Shown here: positions 33,531-40,973 of the stretch, one piece after another
Layout: each line of letters opens with the position of its first letter
How positions within the stretch are numbered: position 1 is the first letter of the stretch
Assembly (NCBI RefSeq): GCF_008123965.1
Contig: NZ_VSTH01000012.1
Coordinates: 1 to 43,593 of the forward strand
Length of the DNA: 43,593 nt
DNA from: Bradyrhizobium hipponense
GTDB taxonomy: Bacteria > Pseudomonadota > Alphaproteobacteria > Rhizobiales > Xanthobacteraceae
Reading direction: 5' to 3'
Program-made: the position numbers and the translations under genes
The notes under the pieces: model-generated
The model's database searches: none
Told to the model about the DNA's origin: nothing
Seen by the model: the letters and a program-made list of their open reading frames with translations, nothing else

Positions 33531-34562
33531 CTACTTCTTCGCCGGCGCCTGCGGCTGTGTGGGCGGCACCGTTTCGATCAGCTTACCGGAAAACACCGGC
33601 GCCGAGGTCGGCTGGCCGTTGGGCGAGCCGCCCGCCTGCTCGATGGTGACGGCATAGGTTGCGCCGTTGACGACGTCGGCATCATAGGAGCCGAGCACCG
33701 GCCGCGCAGTGAAATCGCCGGCACCGATCACGCCGAGCGAACGCGGGCGCGGCAGCTTGTCGGAAATCAGCCAGAGCTCGAAGCTCTTGCCGGGCTCCGG
33801 TGTCGCGCCGACCTTGCGCACCGTGAAATTGCGCGTCGCGCCGTCGATGGTGAGGATGAAGGCGGGGCCGCCGCCCTGGCCCTGCAACAGCGCGACATAT
33901 TGCGCAGACGCAGTGAGCGGCGACGGCGGCGCCTTCACCTCGACCGTCTGGATGCGCGGCGCAGGACGCAAAGGCCCCGGCAGCGCGTCGGGCTGGAAGA
34001 TCTGCAGTGATAGCGTCACCAGCAGCGCGGCCGCGAGCGCGCCGACGGCGGAGGCAATACGACGCCAGCGCTTCACGCGGCTCTCGAGACGGATCACATT
34101 GCCATTGTCAGCGATGGGCGCCGGTGGCGCGCGCGCGACCTCAAGGTCCGGCGCATGGACCTGCGGAATGAATATTGGGACGAGGTCGGGAATGGCATCC
34201 GGTTGTGGCGGCTGCGGCTCCGGCTGCGATACCTCTTCCGAAGAAGATTCCTGCGACGGGGTGTCCGCCGAGGACGATTCCGGTACAGGCTGGGGCGGCG
34301 GGGCTTCCGGCAGCGCCGGCGGCTCCGCGGCATGGGCCGTCCGCGCGATCTCGGACCTGATATTCTCCCACACGATCGGCCGCGGCTCGATCGTGCCGAC
34401 CATCTGGTTGAGGACGCCGAACCGGTATTCCCAGGCTCGCACGATCGCGGCGAACTCCTCGTCCACTGCCATCATGGTCGCGACCTGCGCGCGCTCGTCG
34501 GCATCAAGTGTGCCGAGCGCATATTCCGCGGCGAGCGCGATATGGTCCTCCGTGTAGGCCAT
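33531..34562 (-). CDS. RskA-type anti-sigma factor
   Basis: A 343-residue membrane anti-sigma factor. The N terminus (about 1-75) forms the sigma-binding domain (HIALAAEYALGTLDADERAQV) without the Cys residues of a zinc anti-sigma. It is followed by a long Pro/Gln/Ser-rich linker (about 80-125), a single membrane segment (about 169-189) and a periplasmic RskA/anti-sigma-K domain (FELWLISDKLPRPRSLGVIG and TYAVTIEQAGGSPNGQPT). It would hold the adjacent ECF sigma factor inactive until a periplasmic signal triggers proteolysis. The signal is unknown. Upstream, a 74-bp gap holding a hairpin separates it from the sigma gene. Confidence 0.88.
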   Translation of the reverse strand: MAYTEDHIALAAEYALGTLDADERAQVATMMAVDEEFAAIVRAWEYRFGVLNQMVGTIEPRPIVWENIRSEIARTAHAAEPPALPEAPPPQPVPESSSADTPSQESSSEEVSQPEPQPPQPDAIPDLVPIFIPQVHAPDLEVARAPPAPIADNGNVIRLESRVKRWRRIASAVGALAAALLVTLSLQIFQPDALPGPLRPAPRIQTVEVKAPPSPLTASAQYVALLQGQGGGPAFILTIDGATRNFTVRKVGATPEPGKSFELWLISDKLPRPRSLGVIGAGDFTARPVLGSYDADVVNGATYAVTIEQAGGSPNGQPTSAPVFSGKLIETVPPTQPQAPAKK

Positions 34563-34572
34563 CAGGGTCCCT

Positions 34573-34595
34573 CACCTCTCCCCGCGGGAGAGGTG
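34573..34595. repeat. Hairpin between sigma and anti-sigma genes
   Basis: CACCTCTCCC-CGC-GGGAGAGGTG is a perfect ten-base stem with a three-base loop, lying in the 74-bp gap between the sigma stop and the anti-sigma start. Its arms match the CTCTCCC-type repeats at 35218 and 38575, so it is a dispersed half-element. It could reduce downstream anti-sigma expression. Confidence 0.75.
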
Positions 34596-34636
34596 GCGTG
34601 AGAACGCCGCGCTTGCATAGTCACTCTCATCATCAT

Positions 34637-35182
34637 CTAAAGTCCGAGGCACTCCCGGATATCCAACATGCTGCGCCGGAGCCACGTCTTCACGGTGTTG
34701 ACGGGCGCGGCGAATTTCTCCGCCAATTGCTCACGGCTCCAGCCGTTGTAATAGGCGAGAAGCACGAGCCTCTGACGGTCCGGCTCGAGCCGGCCGATAC
34801 ATTCCAGGAGCCGCTTCAACTCCTCGGACATTTCTCGCCGCGCCAGCGGATCGGGACTCTCGGCGGCGACCTCCATCGCCTGGGGCTCTTCCTCGATCGA
34901 GACTTCCGTCTTCTTGCGCACGACGTCGATAGCCCGGTTGCGCGCGATCGACGCCATCCACGTGATCGGCGATGACAGCGCCGGATTGAACTGGCCGGCG
35001 CTGTTCCAGATCTTGACGTAGGTCTCCTGAATGACCTCCTCCGCGAGATCCTGTCGGCGTAAGATACGAAGCACGACGCCATAGAGTTTCGCGCGCGTGG
35101 CGACGTAGAGCCGCTCGAACGCGGCCTGATCGCCCTTCGCCACCGTCCCAATCAGCCCGACCAGCTCTGCTGGCGTCAGCAT
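34637..35182 (-). CDS. ECF RNA polymerase sigma factor
   Basis: A 181-residue extracytoplasmic-function sigma factor. Region 2 (about 20-90) contains AEEVIQETYVKIWNSAGQF and SPITWMASIARNRAIDVVRKK, and region 4 (about 125-175) contains LVLLAYYNGWSREQLAEKFAAPVNTVKTWLRR. It pairs with the downstream RskA-type anti-sigma, as in the SigK/RskA arrangement. The ATG at 35182 follows a GGGGGA ribosome site. Autoregulation is likely by family, but no promoter copy was recognised in its repeat-filled upstream region. It is not the EcfG general stress sigma, whose partner would be NepR/PhyR. Confidence 0.92.
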   Translation of the reverse strand: MLTPAELVGLIGTVAKGDQAAFERLYVATRAKLYGVVLRILRRQDLAEEVIQETYVKIWNSAGQFNPALSSPITWMASIARNRAIDVVRKKTEVSIEEEPQAMEVAAESPDPLARREMSEELKRLLECIGRLEPDRQRLVLLAYYNGWSREQLAEKFAAPVNTVKTWLRRSMLDIRECLGL

Positions 35183-35217
35183 TCAGTCCCCCAACGCGCG
35201 GCCCCGTCGCTTCCTTC

Positions 35218-35335
35218 ACCTCTCCCCGACGGGGAGAGGTCGATTTGCGCAGCAAATTGGGTGAGGGGGCTCGGGGCGAACGGGAGACCGTAATCCCTCA
35301 CCCGACACTCCTCGCCGACCTCTCCCAAAGGGAGA
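35218..35335. repeat. Composite inverted repeat (CTCTCCCC / CCCTCACCC type)
   Basis: A left hairpin ACCTCTCCCC-GAC-GGGGAGAGGT (35218-35240) is followed by GTGAGGG and later CCCTCACCC and CTCTCCCAAAGGGAGA. It fills most of the 260-bp gap upstream of the sigma gene. Related elements occur at 34573, 38575 and 40766. Confidence 0.8.
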
Positions 35336-35442
35336 AGTGGACACACCTCCGCCGCTGCCACCGCCTTCATCCCCACTACCATAGCGCGCAGCAAAGCCCG
35401 CCACCAAGGGGCGGGCGCGTCACGCTGTGGACAGCAAAGACG

Positions 35443-35471
35443 AAAACCCGGACCTTGCGGGTCCGGGTTTT
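35443..35471. terminator. Strong hairpin downstream of fliJ
   Basis: AAAACCCGGACC and GGTCCGGGTTTT form a perfect 12-bp stem with a five-base loop. A T-run on either strand makes it a bidirectional terminator, ending the minus-strand fliI-fliJ unit. Confidence 0.88.
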
Positions 35472-35504
35472 CAAATTCTCGGCGGCTTGGTCGCTGGCTG
35501 CGCT

Positions 35505-35924
35505 TTAGGCGATGGCCCCCATGCGGGCACGCATCAGGCCGATGCTGTCGAGGTCGGCCTGCTCGCGGGCGCTTTCCTCGGCCCGTTCGCGGGCCTGGTC
35601 GCGCTCGTCCAGGAGCTCGACCTTCTTCAATTCCTCGAAGGCCTCGCCGAGCGCGGCCTTGGCTTCCTCGAGCTGGCCCTTCAGCTCGTCGGCCGAGCGG
35701 GTCAGGTTCTCGCGGCGCTGGATCGCGGCCTTGGCATAGGTGGGATAGGCAAAATGCGAGGGATCGTTGATCCCGGCGCGGTCCTGCTCGGTCTGGATCT
35801 CCCGTTCGAGATCGACCGACATCCGCTGGAAGTCGGCAATCATGGACTCGATCTGGGCGACCCTGCGGCGCTTCTCGTCGACCTGAAACTTCTTCAGGCG
35901 AATAAGGGTATCACGTGACTTCAT
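35505..35924 (-). CDS. fliJ: Flagellar export protein FliJ
   Basis: A 139-residue, almost wholly helical coiled-coil protein (LIRLKKFQVDEKRRRVAQIE and RRENLTRSADELKGQLEEAKAA). It sits in the FliI hexamer pore and couples ATP hydrolysis to flagellar protein export. Length and composition match FliJ, and it follows fliI on the same strand (120-bp gap). A strong terminator follows. Confidence 0.88.
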   Translation of the reverse strand: MKSRDTLIRLKKFQVDEKRRRVAQIESMIADFQRMSVDLEREIQTEQDRAGINDPSHFAYPTYAKAAIQRRENLTRSADELKGQLEEAKAALGEAFEELKKVELLDERDQARERAEESAREQADLDSIGLMRARMGAIA

Positions 35925-36044
35925 CGACTCGTACTCCCCAGAAGTCCCCTGGCTGCGCGTGGGACAACACCGGTCTCCCCACAGGGCCGATTTGGGCCCA
36001 GACCGGCTTGGCTACTCTGTGGAACGGATGATGACGGGACAAAG

Positions 36045-37370
36045 TTAGCGTTCCGTTTCCAAATTACCGAGGATTTGCGCCAACTGCCGGTAGCCGTCGG
36101 CAAGCGAGGCGCTTTCGTCCTTGCGCTGACGCAGGAAGGCCTCCAGCGGCTCGTGCAGGCGGATCGCCTCGTCGACCTCGGGGCTGGAGCCGGCCCGGTA
36201 AGCGCCCAGCCGGATCAGCTCCTCCATATCGGCATAGGTCGCCATGACCTGGCGCGCCCGCTGGATGGTCGGCCAGAACTGCGGATCGGCCGATTTCGGC
36301 ATGGTGCGGGAGACGGATTTGAGGATGTTGATGGCAGGGTAGCGGCCGCGCTCGGCGATCGAGCGCTGCATCACGATATGGCCGTCGAGAATGCCGCGGA
36401 CGGCGTCCGCGATCGGCTCGTTATGATCGTCACCGTCGACCAGCACTGTGAAGATCGCGGTGATGGCGCCGACGCCGAGGCCAGGGCCAGCGCGCTCCAG
36501 AAGCTTCGGCAGCTCGGTGAAGACGGTCGGCGTGTAGCCCTTGGCGGTCGGCGGTTCGCCGGCGGACAGCCCGATCTCGCGCTGCGCCATGGCAAAACGC
36601 GTCACCGAGTCCATCAGACAGAGGACGTCCTGATCCTCGTCGCGAAAATATTCGGCGACCGCGAGCGTCAGATATGCGGCCTGCCGCCGCATCAGGGCCG
36701 GCTCGTCCGAGGTCGCGACCACAACGACGGAGCGCGCCAGGCCCTCCTCGCCGAGGTCGTCCTGCAAGAATTCCTGCACCTCGCGGCCGCGTTCGCCGAT
36801 CAGCCCGATCACACTGACATCGGCATCGACGTTGCGCGCGAGCATCGAGAGCAGCACCGACTTGCCGACGCCGGAGCCCGCAAAAATGCCCATGCGCTGG
36901 CCGCGACAACAGGTCAGAAAGGTGTTCATCGCACGCACGCCGAGATCGAGCGGGGCGCCGACGCGCTTGCGCGAATGCGCCGGCGGCGGCGCGTTGCGGA
37001 ACGGCATCGGCGAGGTGCCTTGCGGCAATGCCCCCTTGCCGTCGATCGGCTCGCCCAGCGCATTGACGACGCGGCCGAGCCAGGCCGCACAGGGCCGCAC
37101 CTGGTTGGCGGCATTGGCGATGACCGCCTTGCAGCCGCGGCGCACGCCGTCGAGCCCGGCAAACGGCATCACCACGGCATTGTTGCCGGAGAAGCCGATC
37201 ACTTCGCAGGGGATGAAACGGTTGGCGCCGGTCTCGATCACGAGCCGGGCACCGACCGACATCGCGTGAATCGGGCCGGCCACCTCGACCATCAGGCCGC
37301 GAACGCCGACCACGCGGCCATAGATGTTGACACCATCGATGTCGCCGATCTGCTCGGCCAGAGCCTTCAT
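36045..37370 (-). CDS. fliI: Flagellar export ATPase FliI
   Basis: A 441-residue ATPase that energises type III export at the flagellar base. The Walker A P-loop AGSGVGKS is at about 164-171. Walker B is near [16 protein letters not shown], and the type III ATPase segment [24 protein letters not shown] is present. The ATG at 37370 begins the conserved [14 protein letters not shown] longer frame would require a TTG start at 37421. It is divergent from ctrA, with fliJ downstream. The gap between fliI and ctrA contains a CtrA-box-like site. Confidence 0.97.
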   Translation of the reverse strand: MKALAEQIGDIDGVNIYGRVVGVRGLMVEVAGPIHAMSVGARLVIETGANRFIPCEVIGFSGNNAVVMPFAGLDGVRRGCKAVIANAANQVRPCAAWLGRVVNALGEPIDGKGALPQGTSPMPFRNAPPPAHSRKRVGAPLDLGVRAMNTFLTCCRGQRMGIFAGSGVGKSVLLSMLARNVDADVSVIGLIGERGREVQEFLQDDLGEEGLARSVVVVATSDEPALMRRQAAYLTLAVAEYFRDEDQDVLCLMDSVTRFAMAQREIGLSAGEPPTAKGYTPTVFTELPKLLERAGPGLGVGAITAIFTVLVDGDDHNEPIADAVRGILDGHIVMQRSIAERGRYPAINILKSVSRTMPKSADPQFWPTIQRARQVMATYADMEELIRLGAYRAGSSPEVDEAIRLHEPLEAFLRQRKDESASLADGYRQLAQILGNLETER

Positions 37371-37453
37371 AAGAGTGGGGTCTTCATTAAGGCCTTCATC
37401 AATTGGAGCTTCATGGCCCAAACCTTAAGTTTCGCCATATTTCTGAACGGCGC

Positions 37454-37469
37454 TTAACTTCGTGTTTAC
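37454..37469 (+). promoter_or_regulatory. CtrA-box-like site between fliI and ctrA
   Basis: TTAA-N7-TTTAC differs by one base from the CtrA consensus TTAA-N7-TTAAC. It lies about 85 bp upstream of fliI and 316 bp upstream of ctrA. It could let CtrA act on the divergent flagellar gene and on its own promoter. Confidence 0.45.
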
Positions 37470-37512
37470 CCGCATCGTTAATCATTGCGTCACTGTCTTT
37501 GTGACTGAGCGC

Positions 37513-37705
37513 GATTCCCCTTCAGAAAGAAGGCTGAGTCGCGAGAGTCGGTTAGGCCCGTCTCTTAAAGTGGAACTTGAACGGTATCGGGTGACGAAAG
37601 CTGCTTCACGCGCAAGACCTTAGGGCGATTCGACAAAAATTGCACCAAGGGGACTTGCGTTCCAGAATCAGAGTTTGTTAACCATCTGTCGTCAGGATCC
37701 GAATC
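37513..37705. promoter_or_regulatory. Cluster of six GANTC (CcrM) sites upstream of ctrA
   Basis: GANTC occurs at 37513, 37536, 37545, 37627, 37665 and 37701, six copies in 193 bp. My estimate for random sequence of this composition is about one per 300 bp. In alphaproteobacteria the CcrM enzyme methylates GANTC, and hemimethylation after replication controls ctrA in Caulobacter. The cluster lies between fliI and ctrA in a 414-bp gene-free region. Confidence 0.65.
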
Positions 37706-37784
37706 AGTTGTTCAAAGGCGTTTTGTTGAGTGCCGCGAATGCGGCCGACCTGACGCCCAGGAGCGGCGACTATGGGGAACTGGC

Positions 37785-38486
37785 ATGCGCGTTTTGCTGA
37801 TTGAAGATGACAGCGCCGTCGCGCAGTCGATCGAGCTGATGCTGAAGTCTGAGAGCTTCAACGTCTACACGACCGATTTGGGAGAGGAAGGCGTCGATCT
37901 CGGTAAATTATACGATTACGACATTATTCTTCTCGACCTCAACCTGCCCGACATGTCCGGTTACGACGTGCTCAAGCAGCTCCGGGTCTCCAAGATCAAG
38001 ACACCGATCCTGATCCTCTCCGGCCTCGCCGGCATCGAGGACAAGGTTAAGGGTCTCGGCGTCGGCGCCGACGACTACATGACGAAACCCTTCCACAAGG
38101 ACGAGCTGGTTGCCCGCATCCACGCGATCGTGCGCCGCTCCAAGGGCCATGCCCAGTCGGTCATCCAGACCGGCGACCTCGTCGTCAACCTCGACACCAA
38201 GACGGTCGAAGTCGGCGGCCAGCGCGTGCATCTGACCGGCAAGGAATACCAGATGCTGGAGCTGCTCTCGCTCCGCAAGGGTACGACCCTCACCAAGGAA
38301 ATGTTCCTCAATCATCTCTATGGCGGCATGGATGAGCCGGAGCTGAAGATCATCGACGTCTTCATCTGCAAGCTTCGCAAGAAGCTTGCCAACGCCTCCG
38401 AAGGCCGCAACTTCATCGAGACCGTGTGGGGCCGCGGCTACGTGCTGCGCGAGCCGCACGAGCAGGAAGAGCGCATTCCGGCCTGA
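37785..38486 (+). CDS. ctrA: Cell-cycle response regulator CtrA
   Basis: A 233-residue OmpR-type response regulator, the master cell-cycle regulator of alphaproteobacteria. The receiver domain has the acidic pair EDD (7-9) and phosphoacceptor D51 in LLDLNLP. The C-terminal winged helix includes [20 protein letters not shown] and [13 protein letters not shown]. Length, D51 and sequence match CtrA across its full span. The ATG at 37785 has GGGGA about six bases upstream. Its promoter region is rich in GANTC sites and it is followed by a strong terminator. It would control flagellar, chemotaxis and division genes. Confidence 0.97.
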   Translation: MRVLLIEDDSAVAQSIELMLKSESFNVYTTDLGEEGVDLGKLYDYDIILLDLNLPDMSGYDVLKQLRVSKIKTPILILSGLAGIEDKVKGLGVGADDYMTKPFHKDELVARIHAIVRRSKGHAQSVIQTGDLVVNLDTKTVEVGGQRVHLTGKEYQMLELLSLRKGTTLTKEMFLNHLYGGMDEPELKIIDVFICKLRKKLANASEGRNFIETVWGRGYVLREPHEQEERIPA

Positions 38487-38533
38487 TCAGTTTACGTCGC
38501 GAGCCCTTCGGGGCTTGCTCCTCCCAGCCTGGA

Positions 38534-38564
38534 CCCCGCCGCAAATGGCGGGGTTTTGTTTTTT
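38534..38564 (+). terminator. Rho-independent terminator of ctrA
   Basis: CCCCGCC-GCAAAT-GGCGGGG forms a seven-base GC stem followed by a long T-rich run (38554-38564). It lies 48 bp after the ctrA stop codon. Confidence 0.92.
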
Positions 38565-38574
38565 GGGGCTCTTC

Positions 38575-38693
38575 GCCCTCTCCCGCTTGCGGGAGAGGGC
38601 GGGGTGAGGGTGTCTCCGCATCGGGAGAGCCTTCGTGTTGAGAAAGCCCTCACCCGGTGCTTCGCGCCGACCTTTCCCGCAGGCGGGAGAGGT
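38575..38693. repeat. Composite inverted repeat (GCCCTCTCCCGC type)
   Basis: A perfect 12-bp hairpin GCCCTCTCCCGC-TT-GCGGGAGAGGGC (38575-38600) is followed by GGGTGAGGGTG and CCCTCACCC, and a second hairpin TTTCCCGC-AG-GCGGGAGA. It fills most of the 302-bp gap 38487-38788. Related to 35218-35335 and 40766-40951. Confidence 0.85.
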
Positions 38694-38788
38694 CGCACCG
38701 ACTGTGCCGATACGGCTTCACCCACCTCTAAGATTTGAACCGCTATCCTCCTCCCGCCGACGAATGGTCGCTGCACGATGGGGGAACG

Positions 38789-39193
38789 ATGATCCTGCAA
38801 TCACTCGCCGGCCTGCCCGCTTTCCTGGTCTATTTCTGCACCGGGCTGATCGCGATCGTGGCGTATCTGTTCGTCTATACCCGCATCACCCCGCACAACG
38901 AGTTCCAACTCATCCGCAACAACGACCCGGCGGCGGCGATTGCGCTCGGCCTCAGCCTGCTCGGCTTCGTGGCCCCGCTGGTCAGCGCGATTGCCCATTC
39001 GGCCAATGTGCTGGACTGCCTGATCTGGGCCACGATCGCGCTGATCGTCCAAATCGTCGTGTTCTTTCTCGTCAAGGTGCCGGTGCCGAACCTTTCGGCG
39101 CAGATCGCCGCTGGCGAGCTTGCACCGGCGATCTGGCTCGGGCTGTCCTCGCTCGCCGCGGGCCTCCTGAACGCCGCCTGCATGATCTACTGA
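38789..39193 (+). CDS. DUF350 membrane protein (YjfL-like)
   Basis: A 134-residue integral membrane protein with four hydrophobic segments (AFLVYFCTGLIAIVAYLFVY, AIALGLSLLGFVAPLVSAIA and two more), matching DUF350. It retains the family motif of charged residues between helices 1 and 2 (THNEFQLIRNNDPAAAIA-like, here RITPHNEFQLIRNNDPAAA). The ATG at 38789 follows GGGGAA. The next gene starts one base after its stop. In E. coli the same three families are adjacent as yjfL, yjfM and yjfC. Function unknown; a role in membrane or cell-surface homeostasis is only a suggestion. Confidence 0.88.
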   Translation: MILQSLAGLPAFLVYFCTGLIAIVAYLFVYTRITPHNEFQLIRNNDPAAAIALGLSLLGFVAPLVSAIAHSANVLDCLIWATIALIVQIVVFFLVKVPVPNLSAQIAAGELAPAIWLGLSSLAAGLLNAACMIY

Positions 39194-39194
39194 C

Positions 39195-39584
39195 ATGGCA
39201 ACGAAGCCTCCCAGCAAACAGTTCGGCAAGCGCGGGCCGATGCCTCCGCCGCCAACACCGCGAGAGCCTGTGAAACGCTCCGGCCAGGTTGCGCTGCTGG
39301 TGATGGGCACGATCGCGGTCGGCACCACCGCCTACACGCTGATGCCGCGGCAGAGCTGCGAGCCCCCTCCTCCCGCAACGGCGCCGGCGCAGACGAGCAC
39401 CGCATGCAGCAGCCGCAGTTCTTCGGGTGGCAGCGGCGGCTCGCGATGGTCGTCACGATCGAGTTTCTTCAGCAGCGATTCCTCCGGCCATTCGTCGTCA
39501 GGGACATCGTCCGATTCGGGCTCCGGTAGCGTGAGCCGTGGCGGCTTTGGCTCGTTTGGCCACGGCTTCTCCGGCGGCGGCTGA
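39195..39584 (+). CDS. DUF1190/YgiB-like Ser/Gly-rich protein (YjfM-like)
   Basis: A 129-residue protein with a Lys/Pro-rich N-terminal tail, one hydrophobic segment (VALLVMGTIAVGTTAYTLM, about 32-50), and a Cys pair around a Pro/Ala linker. The long Ser/Gly-rich tail ends RGGFGSFGHGFSGGG, a C-terminal pattern seen in YgiB/YjfM proteins. The tail probably lies in the periplasm and is low-complexity, so homology there is weak evidence. It begins one base after the DUF350 stop codon and ends three bases before the ATP-grasp gene. It may be the acceptor that the ligase modifies, an inference from operon structure. Confidence 0.75.
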   Translation: MATKPPSKQFGKRGPMPPPPTPREPVKRSGQVALLVMGTIAVGTTAYTLMPRQSCEPPPPATAPAQTSTACSSRSSSGGSGGSRWSSRSSFFSSDSSGHSSSGTSSDSGSGSVSRGGFGSFGHGFSGGG

Positions 39585-39587
39585 GAC

Positions 39588-40748
39588 ATGCGACGCATCG
39601 TCTGCCGCGAACGCGACGACTGGCGGCAGACCGCCGAACAATGCGGCTTCGCGTTCCACACCATCGACGGCGAGCGCTATTGGGATGAGCGGGCCTACTA
39701 CGCCTTCACGCTCGACGAGATCGAGCGCGGAATCGAGACGCCGACCGGCGAGATCGACGCGATGTGCCTGGAGCTCGCCGGCCGCGTCATCGGCGACGAG
39801 CGCCACCTGCGGCGATTGAAGATCCCGGAGGTGTTCTGGAACCTGATCGCGGCGAGCTGGGCACGTGACGACCGCAGCCTCTACGGCCGGCTCGACCTGA
39901 AGTTCGACGGCAAAGGCCCGGCGAAGCTGCTCGAATACAACGCGGATACGCCGACCTCGATCTTCGAGGCCGCAGTGTTTCAGTGGACCTGGCTGGAGCA
40001 GGCCATCGAACGGCGCCTCATTCCGGCGCGCGCCGACCAGTTCAACTCCATCCACGAGCGGTTGATCGAAGCGTGGAGGACGATCGGCGCTGGCCGCCAT
40101 CTGCATCTCACCGGCACCACAGGCAATGACGAGGACGCCGGCACGCTGGCCTATCTCGAGGACACCGCGCGCCAGGCGGGGCTATCGACCACGCTGCTCG
40201 ACATCGCGCAGATCGGCTGGCGCGATGAGGCCGGCGGCTTCGTCGATCTCGACGACCGCAACATCGCGCTCGCTTTCAAGCTCTATCCCTGGGAATGGAT
40301 GTTCCACGACGCCTTTGGCGCAAAGCTCGACCAGGCGCGGACATGCTGGATCGAGCCGCCGTGGAAGGCGGTGCTCTCCAACAAGGGCATCCTGCCGCTG
40401 TTATGGGAGATGTTTCCGAACCATCCCAATCTGCTGCCGGCCTTCTTCGAGGACGATCCGCGCGCCGGCGAGCTTGGCAGCTCCTACGTGCGCAAGCCGC
40501 TGCTGTCGCGCGAGGGCGCCAATGTCACGTTGGTCTGCGGCGGCGTGCCGCTTGACGCGCACGCAGGCCCTTACGGCACTGAGGGCTTCGTGCACCAGGC
40601 GCTCGCGCCGCTGCCGAACTTTTCAGACTTCTATCCGGTGATCGGAAGCTGGCTGGTGAACCATGAGCCGTGCGGCATGTCGATCCGCGAGGACGAGAGC
40701 CCCATCACCGGCAACGGCTCGCGCTTCCTGCCGCACGCGATTTTGTGA
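39588..40748 (+). CDS. Glutathionylspermidine synthase-family ATP-grasp ligase (YjfC-like)
   Basis: A 386-residue ATP-grasp enzyme related to the synthetase half of glutathionylspermidine synthase, which joins a carboxyl group to an amine using ATP. The N-terminal pre-ATP-grasp part contains WDERAYYAFTLDEIE, the ATP-binding part FDGKGPAKLLEYNADTPTS, and the C-terminal part NKGILPLLWEMFP and YVRKPLLSREGANV. The amidase domain of bifunctional Gsp is absent. In E. coli the equivalents are YjfC/YgiC, of uncertain substrate. It is the third gene of a tight operon, three bases after the Ser/Gly-rich protein. The substrate is unproved. Confidence 0.9.
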   Translation: MRRIVCRERDDWRQTAEQCGFAFHTIDGERYWDERAYYAFTLDEIERGIETPTGEIDAMCLELAGRVIGDERHLRRLKIPEVFWNLIAASWARDDRSLYGRLDLKFDGKGPAKLLEYNADTPTSIFEAAVFQWTWLEQAIERRLIPARADQFNSIHERLIEAWRTIGAGRHLHLTGTTGNDEDAGTLAYLEDTARQAGLSTTLLDIAQIGWRDEAGGFVDLDDRNIALAFKLYPWEWMFHDAFGAKLDQARTCWIEPPWKAVLSNKGILPLLWEMFPNHPNLLPAFFEDDPRAGELGSSYVRKPLLSREGANVTLVCGGVPLDAHAGPYGTEGFVHQALAPLPNFSDFYPVIGSWLVNHEPCGMSIREDESPITGNGSRFLPHAIL

Positions 40749-40765
40749 GATGGACGATGCTCTTC

Positions 40766-40951
40766 CTTCTCCCCTTGTGGGAGAAGGTGGCAGCGAAGCG
40801 CCGGATGAGGGGTTCTATCCACGCGTTTCAATGCGAGAGGTTCAAGCGCGGAGATAACCCCTCACCCGTCTCGTCGCTACGCCATAGCCGATGCGAAGCA
40901 TCGGCGTTCTAAGGACGGCGGCCGAAGGCCGCCTATGCCACCCTCTCCCAC
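40766..40951. repeat. Composite inverted repeat (CCTTCTCCC type)
   Basis: CCTTCTCCC-N5-GGGAGAAGG at the left (40766-40788), GATGAGGGG and CCCCTCACCC in the middle, and CCACCCTCTCCCACAAGGGA at the right. An inner GATGCGAAGCATC and GGCGGCCGAAGGCCGCC hairpin also occur. It fills the 225-bp gap between the convergent ligase and cheR genes and probably ends both transcripts. Confidence 0.8.
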
Positions 40952-40973
40952 AAGGGAATAGGGAAATAAGAGA

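Noticed and set aside
37370..37421. Upstream start for fliI at 37421
   Set aside because: It would need a TTG start and adds 17 residues not seen in the family; ATG at 37370 gives the normal length.
36075..37457. 460-codon frame opposite fliI
   Set aside because: Antisense shadow; the minus strand carries FliI with all ATPase motifs.
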